Position numbers and translations under genes: made by a program
NCBI RefSeq assembly: GCF_029581395.1
Contig: NZ_CP121113.1
Location: forward strand, 2,538,001-2,602,000
Source: Roseinatronobacter sp. S2
Lineage (GTDB): Bacteria; Pseudomonadota; Alphaproteobacteria; Rhodobacterales; Rhodobacteraceae
Direction of reading: 5' to 3'
DNA length: 64,000 bases
Shown here: positions 22,276-32,480 of the stretch, one piece after another
Layout: every line of letters begins with the position of its first letter
Numbering within the stretch: the stretch's first letter is position 1
The notes under the pieces: model-generated
What the model was told of the DNA's origin: nothing
The model's input: the letters and a program-made list of their open reading frames with translations, nothing else
Databases searched by the model: none

Positions 22276-23403
22276 TCAATCGGTTGCGTTTGCCTCGGCC
22301 CGCGTTTTGCCGGACACATCCATCGCCAGCGTGGCCGCCATGAACCCGTCCAGCGCGCCATCAAGCACCCCCGACGTGTCCGATGTCTCATAGCTCGTGC
22401 GCAAATCCTTTACCATCTGATAGGGATGCAGGACATAGGACCGGATCTGGTTGCCCCAACCAGCATCGCCCTTGGCATCATGCGCGGCTTCAATCGCTTC
22501 GGTGCGCTTGCGCAATTCCATTTCATAAAGCCGCGATTTCAGCGCATTCATGGCGATTTCACGGTTCTGGTGCTGCGATTTCTGGCTGGATGTGGTGACA
22601 ATGCCGGTCGGTATGTGCGTAATCCGCACGGCCGAGTCGGTCGTGTTGACGTGCTGACCACCCGCGCCCGAAGACCGGTAGGTGTCAATGCGGATGTCAG
22701 ACGGGTTGATGTCGATTTCAATATTCTCATCAACCACCGGATAGACCCAGACAGAGCTGAACGATGTGTGCCGCCGCGCCGAGCCGTCGAAAGGCGAAAT
22801 CCGCACCAGACGGTGCACACCGGATTCCGATTTCAGCCAGCCATAGGCGTTGTGACCGGAAATCTTGTAGGCCACAGACCGGATGCCCGCTTCCTCGCCC
22901 GCGCTTTCTGACATCAGCTCAACCGTATAGCCCTTCTTTTCGGCCCAGCGCACATACATGCGCGCCAGCATCGACGCCCAGTCACAGCTTTCGGTGCCGC
23001 CCGCGCCTGCGTTGATCTCAAGGAAGGTGTCGTTGCTGTCCGCCTCGCCGTTCAGCAGCGCCTCCAGTTCCTTGGCGGCGGCAGATTTGGCCAGTTTGCG
23101 CAGTTCTTCTTCGGCTTCGGCCACGATTTCGGTGTCGCCTTCTGCTTCTCCCAACTCGATCAGGCCCATCTGATCTTCGAGTTCCTGCGCGATGCTGCGG
23201 TAAGTGCCCAACGCATCGGCCAGCAGGCGGCGATCACGCATCAGGGCCTGCGCGCGTGCAGGATCGTTCCACAGGTCGGGGTTTTCAGTCATCGCATCGA
23301 ATTCTTCCAGCCGGTGCGGTGCTGTTTCGATATCCATCCGTTGACCAAGCAAGGCCAGTGATTTGCGGATCGCGTCAATGGTGCTAAGCGTCTCTGCGCG
23401 CAT
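22276..23403 (-). CDS. prfB: peptide chain release factor 2
   Basis: Ends translation at UAA and UGA. The GGQ loop that drives peptidyl-tRNA hydrolysis is in [17 protein letters not shown], and the SPF tripeptide that reads the stop codon is in [16 protein letters not shown]. The start at 23403 ([16 protein letters not shown]) gives 375 aa in a single frame, so the autoregulatory +1 frameshift known from E. coli prfB is absent. The frame is open 40 codons upstream, without homology to the family. Confidence 0.96.
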   Translation of the reverse strand: MRAETLSTIDAIRKSLALLGQRMDIETAPHRLEEFDAMTENPDLWNDPARAQALMRDRRLLADALGTYRSIAQELEDQMGLIELGEAEGDTEIVAEAEEELRKLAKSAAAKELEALLNGEADSNDTFLEINAGAGGTESCDWASMLARMYVRWAEKKGYTVELMSESAGEEAGIRSVAYKISGHNAYGWLKSESGVHRLVRISPFDGSARRHTSFSSVWVYPVVDENIEIDINPSDIRIDTYRSSGAGGQHVNTTDSAVRITHIPTGIVTTSSQKSQHQNREIAMNALKSRLYEMELRKRTEAIEAAHDAKGDAGWGNQIRSYVLHPYQMVKDLRTSYETSDTSGVLDGALDGFMAATLAMDVSGKTRAEANATD

Positions 23404-23540
23404 GGGTATCGTCCATTCCTGAAGCTGAAAGCTGGGCCTGTGCATAGCGTGACCACGCATCAGGGGCAAGCCATCCAAGCTGTGATCCTGTTTGCAAGCT
23501 GCCGGTTCATTGCCGGAAACCACGGTAACATCATCGGTTA

Positions 23541-23780
23541 CGGTTGTTATTGGTCATTTGCAGTCATTCACGCTTGGAGTAAGCCCGCGCCAGCGGTGGG
23601 CCGGGGTCTGCCGGTCCGACATTTGAGACGCGCAGTTTATGCAAGCTGCATATCCCTTACTTAAACCGCTTGGCGTGTCGCTGGCCAAATCGGCAGGCCG
23701 CGGGACGGCCCGCCGATGGCGCGGCGGCCTTGCGGCCTTTGCTCCGCGCCTTGGGGCTTTCCCGATGTCCGCAAAAGGGC
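23541..23780 (+). repeat. dispersed structured repeat, copy 3
   Basis: Third copy of the element at 4854. All blocks are present, including CGGTGGGCC paired with GGCCCGCCG (one T-G wobble), the TATGCA-AGC-TGCATA hairpin, and the 3' hairpin GGCGCGG/CCGCGCC with inner stem GGCC/GGCC. It lies between prfB and the penicillin-binding protein gene, both on the minus strand, so here the element is antisense to its neighbours. The 3' end matches copy 1 through the CCCGATGTCYGCAAAAGG block. Confidence 0.85.
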
Positions 23781-23818
23781 ACAGATCAACCCCGCTAACG
23801 CCCGTCCAAACCTTCTTC

Positions 23819-26374
23819 CTAATACAGCCCACCCGTTGACACCGTGCCAAAGCTGGCCGACGGGGCCGTGCTGCCGCCCCCGTCGCTGGTGGTGCCGTCC
23901 GGCAACTGCCCACGGCCGGAATCCTCGCGCTGCAATTCTTCATACGACTCGCCCGGCTCGAACATCGGCAAATCCCCGCCCAGTGCGAAACCACCGTCAA
24001 TAATAGCCGCCAGACCAAAGATCGGCTCGACACCTTCGCGGAAGAATTCGGCAATCACATTCGCGCCGCTTGCGCCTTCAGGCAGTCTTGCGCCTGTATT
24101 GCGGTCGATATTGATGAAATACCCGCCAGACGGCACACGGAAGCGGCTGCCACCGTATTTCTTGACCGCTTCTTGCATGAATTCGTTGAACACTGGGCCG
24201 CACATGGTGCCGCCCCCTGCCCCGCGACCCAGTGGACGCGGCTGGTCATAACCAATGTAGCAGCCCGCAACGATATTGGACGTGTAACCCACGAACCAGA
24301 CATCGCGCGCTTCATTGGTGGTGCCGGTTTTGCCTGCCGTCGGCACCGGCAGATTGACGGTGCGCGCAGCCGTGCCGCGCTGCACAACGCCTTCCATCAT
24401 CGAGGTCAGCTGATAGGCTGTGACCGCATCCATCACGCGCTGACGCTGCGATGTGATCCACAGCCCGCGCCCTTCGGGCAGGTTGGCCTCGTTGCAATCA
24501 ACGCAATTGCGCTGGTCGTGGCGGTAGACGGTCTGGCCCCACCTGTCCTGCACACGGTCCACCAGTGTGGGTTCCACCCGTTCACCGCCATTGGCAAACA
24601 TGGCATAGGCCGCGACCATCCGGAACAGCGTCGTTTCCTGACTGCCCAGCGCCGCCGCCAGAAAGTGTTGCGACCGGTCATAAACCCCGAAGCGTTCGGA
24701 ATAGCCGCCCACAACATCCATGCCGATTTCCTGCGCCAGACGCACAGTCATCAGGTTGCGCGACATCTCGATTCCCGTGCGCACAGGTGTCGGCCCGTAA
24801 AACTGGTTGGTTGCATTGGTGGGACGCCAGATCCCCTGAACAGTTTCAACTTCGATAGGCGCATCAATCACGATTGTGGCGGGGGTGAACCCGCTGTCCA
24901 GTGCTGCGGCATAGACAAACGGCTTGAACGCAGAACCGGGCTGGCGTTGTGCCTGCGTGGCGCGGTTAAACACCGAATCCTCGTAGGAAAAGCCGCCCTG
25001 CATGGCAATGACGCGGCCGGTATTAACATCCATCGCCATCAACCCGCCCTGCACTTCGGGCACCTGCCGCAAGGACCAGCGCTGAAATTCACCGGAATCA
25101 TTGGTGACACGGCGCACATGGACGACATCACCCACCGACAGGTTATCGGATAGCGACCCACGCGCCCAATTAATGTCCGGGCGGTCCACGACATGCGGCG
25201 CGTCCTGATCGCTGCGCACAGCTTCAATGCCCAGTCGCACCTGATCGGCCGTAGCCTCCAGAACAACAGCAGGATACCAGCGCCCGCCAAGGGTAATATC
25301 GCGTGCCACCTCGACGCGGGCCAGTGCGGCGCGCCATGTGTCTTCATCCCCCAGATCTTCCGCTTCCAGCCGCTCGCCACTGGGGCGCAACTGGCCCTGG
25401 CTGCGGTCGTAGTTTTCCAGCGCGCGTTGCAGCGCGTGGGCGGCATGGGTTTGCATATCGGGGTCAATGGTCGCGCGAATGCTTAGCCCGCCGGTGAAGA
25501 ATTCCTCTTCGCCAAACGTGCCCGAAAGCTGGCGGCGCACTTCATCGGTGAAATAATCACGCGGCGGAATAATGTCGCGCGGGCTGGAAAAATCGCCTGA
25601 TTGCACAGTCAGAAGGGGCTGATCGCGCGCAATGTCATGCTCTTCGCGCGAAATATGGCCATTGCGCAACATTTCCCCCAACACATAGTTGCGCCGTGAC
25701 GTCACGCGGTCGCGGTTGCGCACCGGATGATAATTCGACGGTGCCTGCGGCAGCGCTGCCAGAAAGGCGGCTTCGTGCAGTTCCAATTCATCCAGCGTCT
25801 TGTTGAAATAGGTCTGCGCGGCGGCGGTCACGCCATAGGAATTCTGGCCCAGAAAAATTTCGTTCAGGTAAAGTTCAAGAATCTGGTCCTTGTTCAGGGT
25901 GCCTTCCACGCGGGATGCAAGGATCAGTTCCTTGATCTTACGCTCGCCCGTGCGGTCGCCCGACAGCAGGAAGTTTTTCATCACCTGTTGCGTGATCGTG
26001 GACGCCCCGCGCACATTCTGCCCGCGCGACACAACCGCTTCATAGCCCGCGACCGCAATCGCGCGCGGGTCAAAACCGGCATGGGCATAGAAATTTCTGT
26101 CTTCGGCGCTGATGAAGGCATTTTTCACCAGATCGGGAATATCTGATACAGGGGTGAAAAGCCGCCGTTCAATGGCGAATTCATCGATCAACCGCCCCTC
26201 GCCGGAATAGATGCGGCTGATTGTGGGGGGGGTGTAATTGGCCAGTTGTTCATGACTGGGCAAATCCTGCCCATACATCCAGAATACGCCGCCAATGGCA
26301 AGCGCAACAAAAAACACAGCGGTGATCGCGAAACTGAAAAGCCCGCCGAAAAAGGATAGAATCGTTCTGAGCAC
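23819..26374 (-). CDS. mrcA: class A penicillin-binding protein 1A
   Basis: Bifunctional peptidoglycan synthase anchored in the inner membrane. The glycosyltransferase domain has AEDRNFYAHAGFDP, GASTITQQVMKN and LELYLNEIFLG. The transpeptidase domain has the SxxK serine in GSAFKPF, the SxN motif in MSRNLM, and KTGTT. An OB-like insertion separates them, as in PBP1A. I choose the GTG at 26374 because AAGGGGG precedes it and the product then starts LRTILSF before a membrane helix (851 aa); an ATG 24 codons upstream is open. It is preceded by the amidase gene on the same strand, a joint cell-wall group. Confidence 0.92.
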   Translation of the reverse strand: MLRTILSFFGGLFSFAITAVFFVALAIGGVFWMYGQDLPSHEQLANYTPPTISRIYSGEGRLIDEFAIERRLFTPVSDIPDLVKNAFISAEDRNFYAHAGFDPRAIAVAGYEAVVSRGQNVRGASTITQQVMKNFLLSGDRTGERKIKELILASRVEGTLNKDQILELYLNEIFLGQNSYGVTAAAQTYFNKTLDELELHEAAFLAALPQAPSNYHPVRNRDRVTSRRNYVLGEMLRNGHISREEHDIARDQPLLTVQSGDFSSPRDIIPPRDYFTDEVRRQLSGTFGEEEFFTGGLSIRATIDPDMQTHAAHALQRALENYDRSQGQLRPSGERLEAEDLGDEDTWRAALARVEVARDITLGGRWYPAVVLEATADQVRLGIEAVRSDQDAPHVVDRPDINWARGSLSDNLSVGDVVHVRRVTNDSGEFQRWSLRQVPEVQGGLMAMDVNTGRVIAMQGGFSYEDSVFNRATQAQRQPGSAFKPFVYAAALDSGFTPATIVIDAPIEVETVQGIWRPTNATNQFYGPTPVRTGIEMSRNLMTVRLAQEIGMDVVGGYSERFGVYDRSQHFLAAALGSQETTLFRMVAAYAMFANGGERVEPTLVDRVQDRWGQTVYRHDQRNCVDCNEANLPEGRGLWITSQRQRVMDAVTAYQLTSMMEGVVQRGTAARTVNLPVPTAGKTGTTNEARDVWFVGYTSNIVAGCYIGYDQPRPLGRGAGGGTMCGPVFNEFMQEAVKKYGGSRFRVPSGGYFINIDRNTGARLPEGASGANVIAEFFREGVEPIFGLAAIIDGGFALGGDLPMFEPGESYEELQREDSGRGQLPDGTTSDGGGSTAPSASFGTVSTGGLY

Positions 26375-26515
26375 GCGTGGCCCCCTTGGAACAGTTGGCG
26401 CGCTTATACGCGCATTCATCACGCAGGTCAAAAACCTGTGCTTCACGATTTCGGGTTTCCGCCGACCCGCCCATACGCATTGAAACGCGGCAAAGCAGGC
26501 GGTGCTGTTGTCGGG

Positions 26516-27790
26516 CTATTGCCGGCGCAAAAGCCCCTGCGCCTTGTCGTCCAGCAGCCATGTTTCCACAGCATCGGCAATCGCACCGGCCATGCTTGAT
26601 GTCCAGTCAGGATCGCGCAGATTGGCCAGATCGCGCGGGCTGGACATGAACCCCAGTTCCATCAGAACCGACGGCATGTCAGGCGCGCGCAGCACACTGA
26701 ACGCACCCGCCTGAACGGGACGGCGGTGCAGCCGCAAGCCGGTTTGTCCAATTTCAGCGACCAGCGCATCGGCCAGTGTGCGCGACCGCGGTGCCGTGTC
26801 CTGCCACGCAACCGACATCAGCACGCGCGCAATTTCATCACTGTTGCGCGTCAGGTCGACACCAGCCAGCAGGTCCGCGCGGTCATGGCGTTCTGCCAGA
26901 TACGCGGCGGCGGCGTCGCCTTCATCCTCGCCCAGCAAGTAGACAACCGTGCCGGTGGCCAGCCCTTCGGGCAAGGCATCGGCATGCAAGGAAATGAACA
27001 GATCGGCGCCCGCCGCCCGCGCGGCCCGTATCCGCCCGTCAAGCGACACGAAGATGTCTGCATCGCGTGTCATTGCGACATCAACCTGACCACGGCGCAG
27101 CAGTTCTTCGCGCAGGATGCGCGCGAATGTCAGCACCAGATCGGACTCGCGCACGCCGTCGCGTTCCGCACCCGGATCGACGCCGCCATGACCGGGGTCC
27201 AGCATGACCACCGGCTTTGTGCGTCCGTCCGCCGCACTGGCCTCGCGCGCGGATTGCGGATGCAGCAGGCCCGCCGGATTGCGCGACAGAAAAACCTGCT
27301 CGTCCGTGGCGCGGCGCTCGAACTCGTCCATCGGCACCTGCACCAGCGCCACATGAATACCCGCCTGCCCTGTTTCGGGGTCAATGCGTTGTTCAACCTG
27401 CCCGGGCAGATACGGGCCTGTCAGGTCCATCACCAGCCGTGCCCAGCCATTGCCAAGCGCCCCTTTGCGGATGTCGCGCACCCCGCGCACGGGTTGGTCA
27501 AACACATCGCCCGCCTGCGCCCAGTCTACTGTTCCCAGATCCAGCACCAGCCGCGGCGGCATGCCGAGGGTCCGCACGCGGTAGGGCACGGCCTGACTAA
27601 GCGCCACGTCCAGCACAATGCCGCCATCGCCGTCCGCGTCAAGGCTGGACCCCTCGGGCAGAATGCGGGCTTGGGCGACCAGACGGTTTTGCGCGTCCGC
27701 AGGCATGGCGACCAACAAGGCCACCAGCAATAGCAGGCACCCGAAAGCCACCGCCCTGCCCTGCGGAATTGTGTTCTTGCGCCCGTTCAC
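26516..27790 (-). CDS. amiC: N-acetylmuramoyl-L-alanine amidase (AMIN plus Amidase_3)
   Basis: Periplasmic zinc amidase that splits the bond between MurNAc and the stem peptide, needed to separate daughter cells. Signal peptide (about 1-33, ending ADAQ), AMIN domain (about 40-150) for wall targeting, then Amidase_3 with zinc ligands in LDPGHGGVDPGAE, the Glu of RESDLVLTFA, LFISLHADA, and the catalytic Glu in VLMELGFMSS. 424 aa. The gene ends 142 bp before the PBP1A start. AmiC is the nearest E. coli counterpart by architecture. Confidence 0.9.
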   Translation of the reverse strand: MNGRKNTIPQGRAVAFGCLLLLVALLVAMPADAQNRLVAQARILPEGSSLDADGDGGIVLDVALSQAVPYRVRTLGMPPRLVLDLGTVDWAQAGDVFDQPVRGVRDIRKGALGNGWARLVMDLTGPYLPGQVEQRIDPETGQAGIHVALVQVPMDEFERRATDEQVFLSRNPAGLLHPQSAREASAADGRTKPVVMLDPGHGGVDPGAERDGVRESDLVLTFARILREELLRRGQVDVAMTRDADIFVSLDGRIRAARAAGADLFISLHADALPEGLATGTVVYLLGEDEGDAAAAYLAERHDRADLLAGVDLTRNSDEIARVLMSVAWQDTAPRSRTLADALVAEIGQTGLRLHRRPVQAGAFSVLRAPDMPSVLMELGFMSSPRDLANLRDPDWTSSMAGAIADAVETWLLDDKAQGLLRRQ

Positions 27791-28043
27791 GACCCTGCCT
27801 GCCTAGCTGTCATTGTTTCGTCCAATCCTACACCGAACACCGGCATTCGCAAATGCCCTTCGCCACCTTGCACCGCCTTTCCCGGCCTGAGCGGACATTC
27901 CTGTGATCAATTCTGCGAAAGCGTCGATTTGTCCGCACCCTTTGGGTTGATTCTGACCGTTTCACAGGGTTTAAGGTATCAAAGTTCAGTTTTTCCGGCC
28001 TGCGCAGACATTGCGAACAGGCCATCTTAGCAAGGAGTAGCGC

Positions 28044-28904
28044 ATGACCCTTCCCGTGACCGACACCGCCCTGATCGGAACCTGCATGGCGGCGGCGGCC
28101 CTTGGGGTTCTGGTATTGTCCAGCGCCGGTGGGTCCACAGCATTGGACCCATCGCCAGACGATCAGGCAACACTTGCCACCGAGGTGGACAACGCAGATG
28201 CCGCATTGGCCGATCTGGGCGCACAGCCAGTCCCCGATACCGTTGCCGTTGATGCCGAATTTGGCGAGAAGGTGCGCAGTTATCTGCTGCAAAACCCCGA
28301 AGTTATTTTCGAGGCTGTCGCCGAATATGAAATGCGCAACACCGCATCGCAGGCCGATATGGACCTTGCGCTGATTGACGCCAATTATGACGAAATTTTC
28401 AATGACGGGCATTCATGGGTTGGCGGCAACCCTGATGGCGATCTGACCCTTGTGGAATTCATGGATTACCAGTGCGGGTTTTGCAAACGCGCCTATCCTG
28501 AAGTGACCAGTTTTCTGGAACAAGACGGCAATGTCCGCCTGATCATCAAGGAGTTCCCCATTCTTGGGCCGGACTCCGAACTGGCATCGCGTTTCGCCAT
28601 CGCAGTCAAGCAAATGGCGGGCGACGCGGCATATGGCGACGCACATTCCGCGCTGATCCAGTATGAAGGGCGCTACACCCCCGAAATGCTGACCGATCTG
28701 GCCGAAGATCTGGGCCTTGACGGGGATGATGTGCTGGCCATGCTGGATGATGACGCGATCACCACCATTCTGGAAGAAAACCGCATGCTGGCGCAGCGGC
28801 TGCAAATCAGCGGCACGCCCAGCTTCATCATGGAAACCGAATTCCTGCGCGGCTTTGTTCCTGCCGACACGCTGGCGCTGGTTGCTGAAAACCTGCGCGA
28901 CTGA
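28044..28904 (+). CDS. DsbA-family thiol:disulfide oxidoreductase (ScsC-like)
   Basis: Envelope thioredoxin-fold protein, 286 aa. A hydrophobic N-terminal segment (about 8-28) acts as signal or anchor. An ScsC-type N-terminal helical region (LQNPEVIFEAV) precedes the DsbA domain with active site CGFC at residues 144-147 and the cis-proline loop SGTPSF. It is a plausible disulfide donor or isomerase for secreted proteins. AAGGAG is 6-7 bases upstream of the ATG. It is divergent from the amidase gene; a terminator follows. Confidence 0.9.
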   Translation: MTLPVTDTALIGTCMAAAALGVLVLSSAGGSTALDPSPDDQATLATEVDNADAALADLGAQPVPDTVAVDAEFGEKVRSYLLQNPEVIFEAVAEYEMRNTASQADMDLALIDANYDEIFNDGHSWVGGNPDGDLTLVEFMDYQCGFCKRAYPEVTSFLEQDGNVRLIIKEFPILGPDSELASRFAIAVKQMAGDAAYGDAHSALIQYEGRYTPEMLTDLAEDLGLDGDDVLAMLDDDAITTILEENRMLAQRLQISGTPSFIMETEFLRGFVPADTLALVAENLRD

Positions 28905-28931
28905 CAGCAGCGCCCCATTCGGGCCTTGCAT

Positions 28932-28965
28932 CCCCCCGGCCGGTCCTGCCCGCGCCGGGGGTTTT
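28932..28965 (+). terminator. rho-independent terminator after the DsbA-family gene
   Basis: CCCCCGGC (28933-28940) pairs with GCCGGGGG (28954-28961), followed by TTTT. It separates the DsbA-family gene from the ABC-F gene. Confidence 0.85.
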
Positions 28966-29025
28966 CATGTCTGCAATGCGATAGGCCACCTTGACGCCCC
29001 GCCAATTTACAGGCACTTCGCGGCC

Positions 29026-30876
29026 ATGCTGCATATTGACGACATCTCATTCTCTATCGATGGTCGGCCCCTGTTCGAGGGGGCTTCGGCCAATATTCCC
29101 ACGGGCCACAAGGTCGGGCTGGTCGGGCGCAACGGATCGGGCAAAACCACGCTGTTTCGCATGATCCGGGGTGATCTGCCGCTGGAAGGGGGGGCGATCA
29201 CGCTGCCATCGCGCGCGCGCATCGGGGGCGTGGCACAGGAAGTGCCGTCCTCATCGACATCGCTGCTTGAAACAGTGCTGCAAGCCGATGTGGAACGCGC
29301 AGCCCTGATGGCCGAGGCCGAAACCACCACCGACCCCGCCCGCATTGCCGCTGTGCAGACCCGTCTGGCCGATATTGACGCCTGGTCTGCCGAAGGGCGT
29401 GCAAGCTCCATCCTGAAGGGCCTGGGGTTCGACACAGCCGCACAAGCGCGCCCCTGTTCGGATTTCTCAGGCGGATGGCGGATGCGTGTTGCGCTGGCGG
29501 GGGTGCTGTTTGCGCAGCCCGATTTGCTGCTGCTGGATGAACCGACCAACTATCTGGACCTTGAAGGCGCGCTGTGGCTGGAAAGTTATCTGGCGAAATA
29601 CCCGCACACGGTACTTATCATCAGCCATGATCGCGGTTTGTTGAACCGGGCCGTCAGCCATATCCTGCATCTGGAAGACCGCAAACTGACGCTTTATGCA
29701 GGCAGCTACGACACTTTCGCACGCACCCGCGCCGAACAGCGCGCCGTTCTGGCCGCCGAGGCGCAGAAAGTATCCCTTAAACGCGACCATATGCAGAAAT
29801 TTGTGGACCGGTTCCGCGCGAAGGCGTCGAAGGCAAAGCAAGCGCAGTCGCGCCTGAAAATGCTGGAAAAACTGACGCCGATTACCCCGCCTGCGGAAGC
29901 CGCGCGCCATGTCTTTACCTTTCCCGCGCCAGAAGAACTGTCGCCACCCATTCTGCGGCTGGACGGGGTGTCGGTCGGGTATGGTGGCCCACCCGTTCTG
30001 CGCGGGCTGGAATTGCGCATTGACCAAGACGACCGCATCGCCCTGCTTGGGCGCAATGGCGAAGGCAAATCCACCCTGTCCAAACTGCTGGCCGACAAGC
30101 TGGATGGCAATGGTCAGGTGACGCGCGCCAACAAGCTGCGTGTGGGCTATTTCGCGCAGCATCAGGTGGATGAACTGGAACTGGATGAGACGCCCCTGCA
30201 ACACCTGCAACGCATGCGCCCCACCGAAGCGCAACCCCGCCTGCGCGCGCGGCTGGCCGGTTTCGGGTTGATGGCGGATCAGGCAGAAACCGTGGTTGCG
30301 CGACTGTCGGGGGGGCAAAAAGCGCGCCTGTCGCTGCTGCTGGCCACGCTGGATGCGCCGCATATGCTGATTCTGGACGAACCGACCAACCACCTTGACA
30401 TCGAATCGCGCGAAGCGTTGGTTGATGCATTGACACAATACACCGGCGCGGTAGTTCTGGTCAGCCATGACATGCATCTTTTGTCGCTGGTCGCCGACCG
30501 GCTGTGGCTGGTATCGGGCGGCAAGGTCACCCCCTATGAGGGCGATCTGGAAAGCTATCGTGCGTTTTTGCTGTCCAATGACGACAAGCCCGCGCGCGAA
30601 AAACCCAGTGCCCCCAAGCCCAAACGCGCCAGCCGCGAAGATATTTCCAACCTGCGCAGTGAGTTGCGCAAGGCCGAAGCCCGCATCGAAAAGCTGGAAG
30701 ACATGCGCAGCAAACTGGCCACCAAGCTGGCTGACACGGAACTGTATGAACAGGGCCGCGAAGGGGATCTGGGTGTGTGGCAACGCAAATACGCCGAAGT
30801 GATGGACGCGCTGGACCGCGCCGAAACCATGTGGGTGGCCGCACAGGAAGCACTGGACGGGGCGCAAAACGCCTGA
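29026..30876 (+). CDS. ABC-F family ATPase (Uup/YheS type)
   Basis: Soluble protein with two ABC ATPase domains and no membrane part, 616 aa; ABC-F proteins act on the ribosome. Walker A motifs GRNGSGKT and GRNGEGKST, signatures FSGGWRMR and LSGGQKARL, and Walker B motifs LLLLDEPTNYLD and LILDEPTNHLD are all present. A charged linker of about 80 residues joins the domains and a coiled coil forms the C-terminus. The ATG at 29026 (MLHIDDISFSIDG) is the family start; the frame is open upstream through the DsbA gene, which is a shadow. Confidence 0.93.
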   Translation: MLHIDDISFSIDGRPLFEGASANIPTGHKVGLVGRNGSGKTTLFRMIRGDLPLEGGAITLPSRARIGGVAQEVPSSSTSLLETVLQADVERAALMAEAETTTDPARIAAVQTRLADIDAWSAEGRASSILKGLGFDTAAQARPCSDFSGGWRMRVALAGVLFAQPDLLLLDEPTNYLDLEGALWLESYLAKYPHTVLIISHDRGLLNRAVSHILHLEDRKLTLYAGSYDTFARTRAEQRAVLAAEAQKVSLKRDHMQKFVDRFRAKASKAKQAQSRLKMLEKLTPITPPAEAARHVFTFPAPEELSPPILRLDGVSVGYGGPPVLRGLELRIDQDDRIALLGRNGEGKSTLSKLLADKLDGNGQVTRANKLRVGYFAQHQVDELELDETPLQHLQRMRPTEAQPRLRARLAGFGLMADQAETVVARLSGGQKARLSLLLATLDAPHMLILDEPTNHLDIESREALVDALTQYTGAVVLVSHDMHLLSLVADRLWLVSGGKVTPYEGDLESYRAFLLSNDDKPAREKPSAPKPKRASREDISNLRSELRKAEARIEKLEDMRSKLATKLADTELYEQGREGDLGVWQRKYAEVMDALDRAETMWVAAQEALDGAQNA

Positions 30877-30897
30877 AGCTGCGTTGTGGCAGGTAGG

Positions 30898-31070
30898 CCT
30901 GCGCCAGCGGGGGGCCGGGGTCTGCCGATCCGGCGTTGGTGAAGTTCACTTTATGCAGGCTGCATACTCCGACATCATGGGCTTGGACTGCGATCAGCCA
31001 AATCGGCAGGCCGCGGGACGGCCCGCCGATGGCGGGGCGGGCTGAAGCCCTTTGCTCCGCGCCTTGGGAT
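30898..31070 (+). repeat. dispersed structured repeat, copy 4
   Basis: Fourth and shortest copy. It lacks the 5' block shared by copies 1-3, but keeps the GGGCCGGGGTCTGCCGAT block, the TATGCA-GGC-TGCATA hairpin, and AAATCGGCAGGCCGCGGGAC. The 3' hairpin has inner stem GGGCT/AGCCC, again self-consistent though different from copies 1-3. It lies between the ABC-F gene and the convergent DUF6456 gene. Confidence 0.82.
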
Positions 31071-31189
31071 GTTCAAAACCGCGGCGCAATCAGGCCGCAT
31101 CGAACTACTGTCGCTTATGCAATCTGCCGTTTCCGGTCAAGCGCGCCAAGATAGCCAGCAACCACAAACCGGCCCCCGTTAAACGCGTG

Positions 31190-31200
31190 CCCCCCCCCCC
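31190..31200. repeat. run of 11 cytosines
   Basis: Homopolymer tract between the convergent ABC-F and DUF6456 genes, seven bases after the DUF6456 stop codon on that gene's coding strand. It could vary in length or be a sequencing problem; it does not lie in a reading frame. Confidence 0.7.
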
Positions 31201-31206
31201 GCATGT

Positions 31207-32286
31207 TCAGCCAATCAGCATATCGTCGCGGCCCGTCGCGTCATAGCGGCATTTCAACCTTTGCAATGCAATACGCAGCACGATCTTGCCAGAGCGCGCG
31301 GACCATTCCAGCGCAGTTTCGGCGGCTTCTACCCCTTGCAGATAACAACAACAGCGCAATGCGATATCGCCCAAGCCCGGCCCCAGATCGCGCAGCATGT
31401 CCAGAACACGCAAACGCGCGGCCCGCGTGCCTGGTTTGGCAATATTCGCGCCTTGCAACCTGCGCCCCTCCAGTGCCTTGATGAAGTTATCGCACGGCTG
31501 AAGGGGCATCTTCTCCAGCTGCGCCATGACAAAATCTTCGCGCAGGCGTTCTGCCACGCACACAAGATCAGGGTGCAGGAACAGATCGCCGTTTTTTTCA
31601 CGGCGCCGCGCCAATATACTGATCGGGCTTTCGGCCTGACCATAGCGCGCGCGCCTGCCCGTATCGGGCGCGCCGATATGCGGGGCACGCGGGTCATTTG
31701 CCCCATGCGCCAGCAAAGCAGCCTCGCCCATGGCGGTAATGCTGTAGCACGACACACGACCGGGGCGCGAACAACTGATCCAGTCGCGCAGGGCCATGAC
31801 TTCGGCGATATTGCGGTCCAGCACGGCAATGCGCTGGGTCTGGCCGCGGGCGGTTTCCACCATCACCACGGCCTTTGGCATGTCCGGTGCAACCACAAGA
31901 ACCGCGCCCGGTGTTTTCAGGTGGCGCAGCACATCTATTGTCTGCGCATCATCCCCGGCATCTGGCGCAACAGTGCAAATCGGCACAGAAGTGGCAATCG
32001 TCATAGCAGGTTCCCTTGCATATTGGCTGTTGAGCAGTCGGCGCATTGCCGCGTCCAACCGGCTTAGGGCATCATCGACAAGCGGATCATCGCGTCGGTT
32101 TTCAAACCTGCGCACCTGCCGCATGATCGTGGATGCGTGGCATCCGCGACTGCGCGCAAGTGCGCGCAACGACATCCCGCCCGCCGTATGTGACAGATAC
32201 ACCCTGACCCCTTCGGGCACCCAATCCGGTAGCGCATCAGCGCAAGGGGGGGCACATTCTGCGGGCAGGCAAGGCTTTGCACTCAT
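31207..32286 (-). CDS. DUF6456 helix-turn-helix protein
   Basis: 359 aa. An N-terminal helix-turn-helix (about 28-62, LRALARSRGCHASTIMRQV) suggests DNA binding. The C-terminal half is the DUF6456 domain: FLHPDLVCVAERLREDF, then RLRVLDMLRDLGPGLGDIALRC-type helix (cut here to RVLDMLRDLGPGLGDIA), CCYLQGVEAAE and RSGKIVLRIAL. AAGGAG precedes the ATG. It is divergent from the DUF6477 gene, a pairing I recall as conserved in Rhodobacterales. The role is unknown; transcription control is the simplest guess. Confidence 0.8.
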   Translation of the reverse strand: MSAKPCLPAECAPPCADALPDWVPEGVRVYLSHTAGGMSLRALARSRGCHASTIMRQVRRFENRRDDPLVDDALSRLDAAMRRLLNSQYAREPAMTIATSVPICTVAPDAGDDAQTIDVLRHLKTPGAVLVVAPDMPKAVVMVETARGQTQRIAVLDRNIAEVMALRDWISCSRPGRVSCYSITAMGEAALLAHGANDPRAPHIGAPDTGRRARYGQAESPISILARRREKNGDLFLHPDLVCVAERLREDFVMAQLEKMPLQPCDNFIKALEGRRLQGANIAKPGTRAARLRVLDMLRDLGPGLGDIALRCCCYLQGVEAAETALEWSARSGKIVLRIALQRLKCRYDATGRDDMLIG

Positions 32287-32480
32287 CAGGATCAGGCTCC
32301 TTTTTCACCCCCACCACCTAAGGTTGCATTGGTTACCGATTCCTAAACAATCGGAGTGCCTGTGATCATGGCCGTGAAACGATAAACCCTGCTGAACGCA
32401 TCGCGCGCTGCAAACGCACCAGCGCAACACCCTGCGATTTCATGTCAAGATAAACCCATTGATGAAAAAGGAGTTTGGGA

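Noticed and set aside
31190..31200. C11 tract as a phase-variation switch
   Set aside because: It lies after the stop codons of two convergent genes and cannot change a frame or a promoter spacing that I can see.
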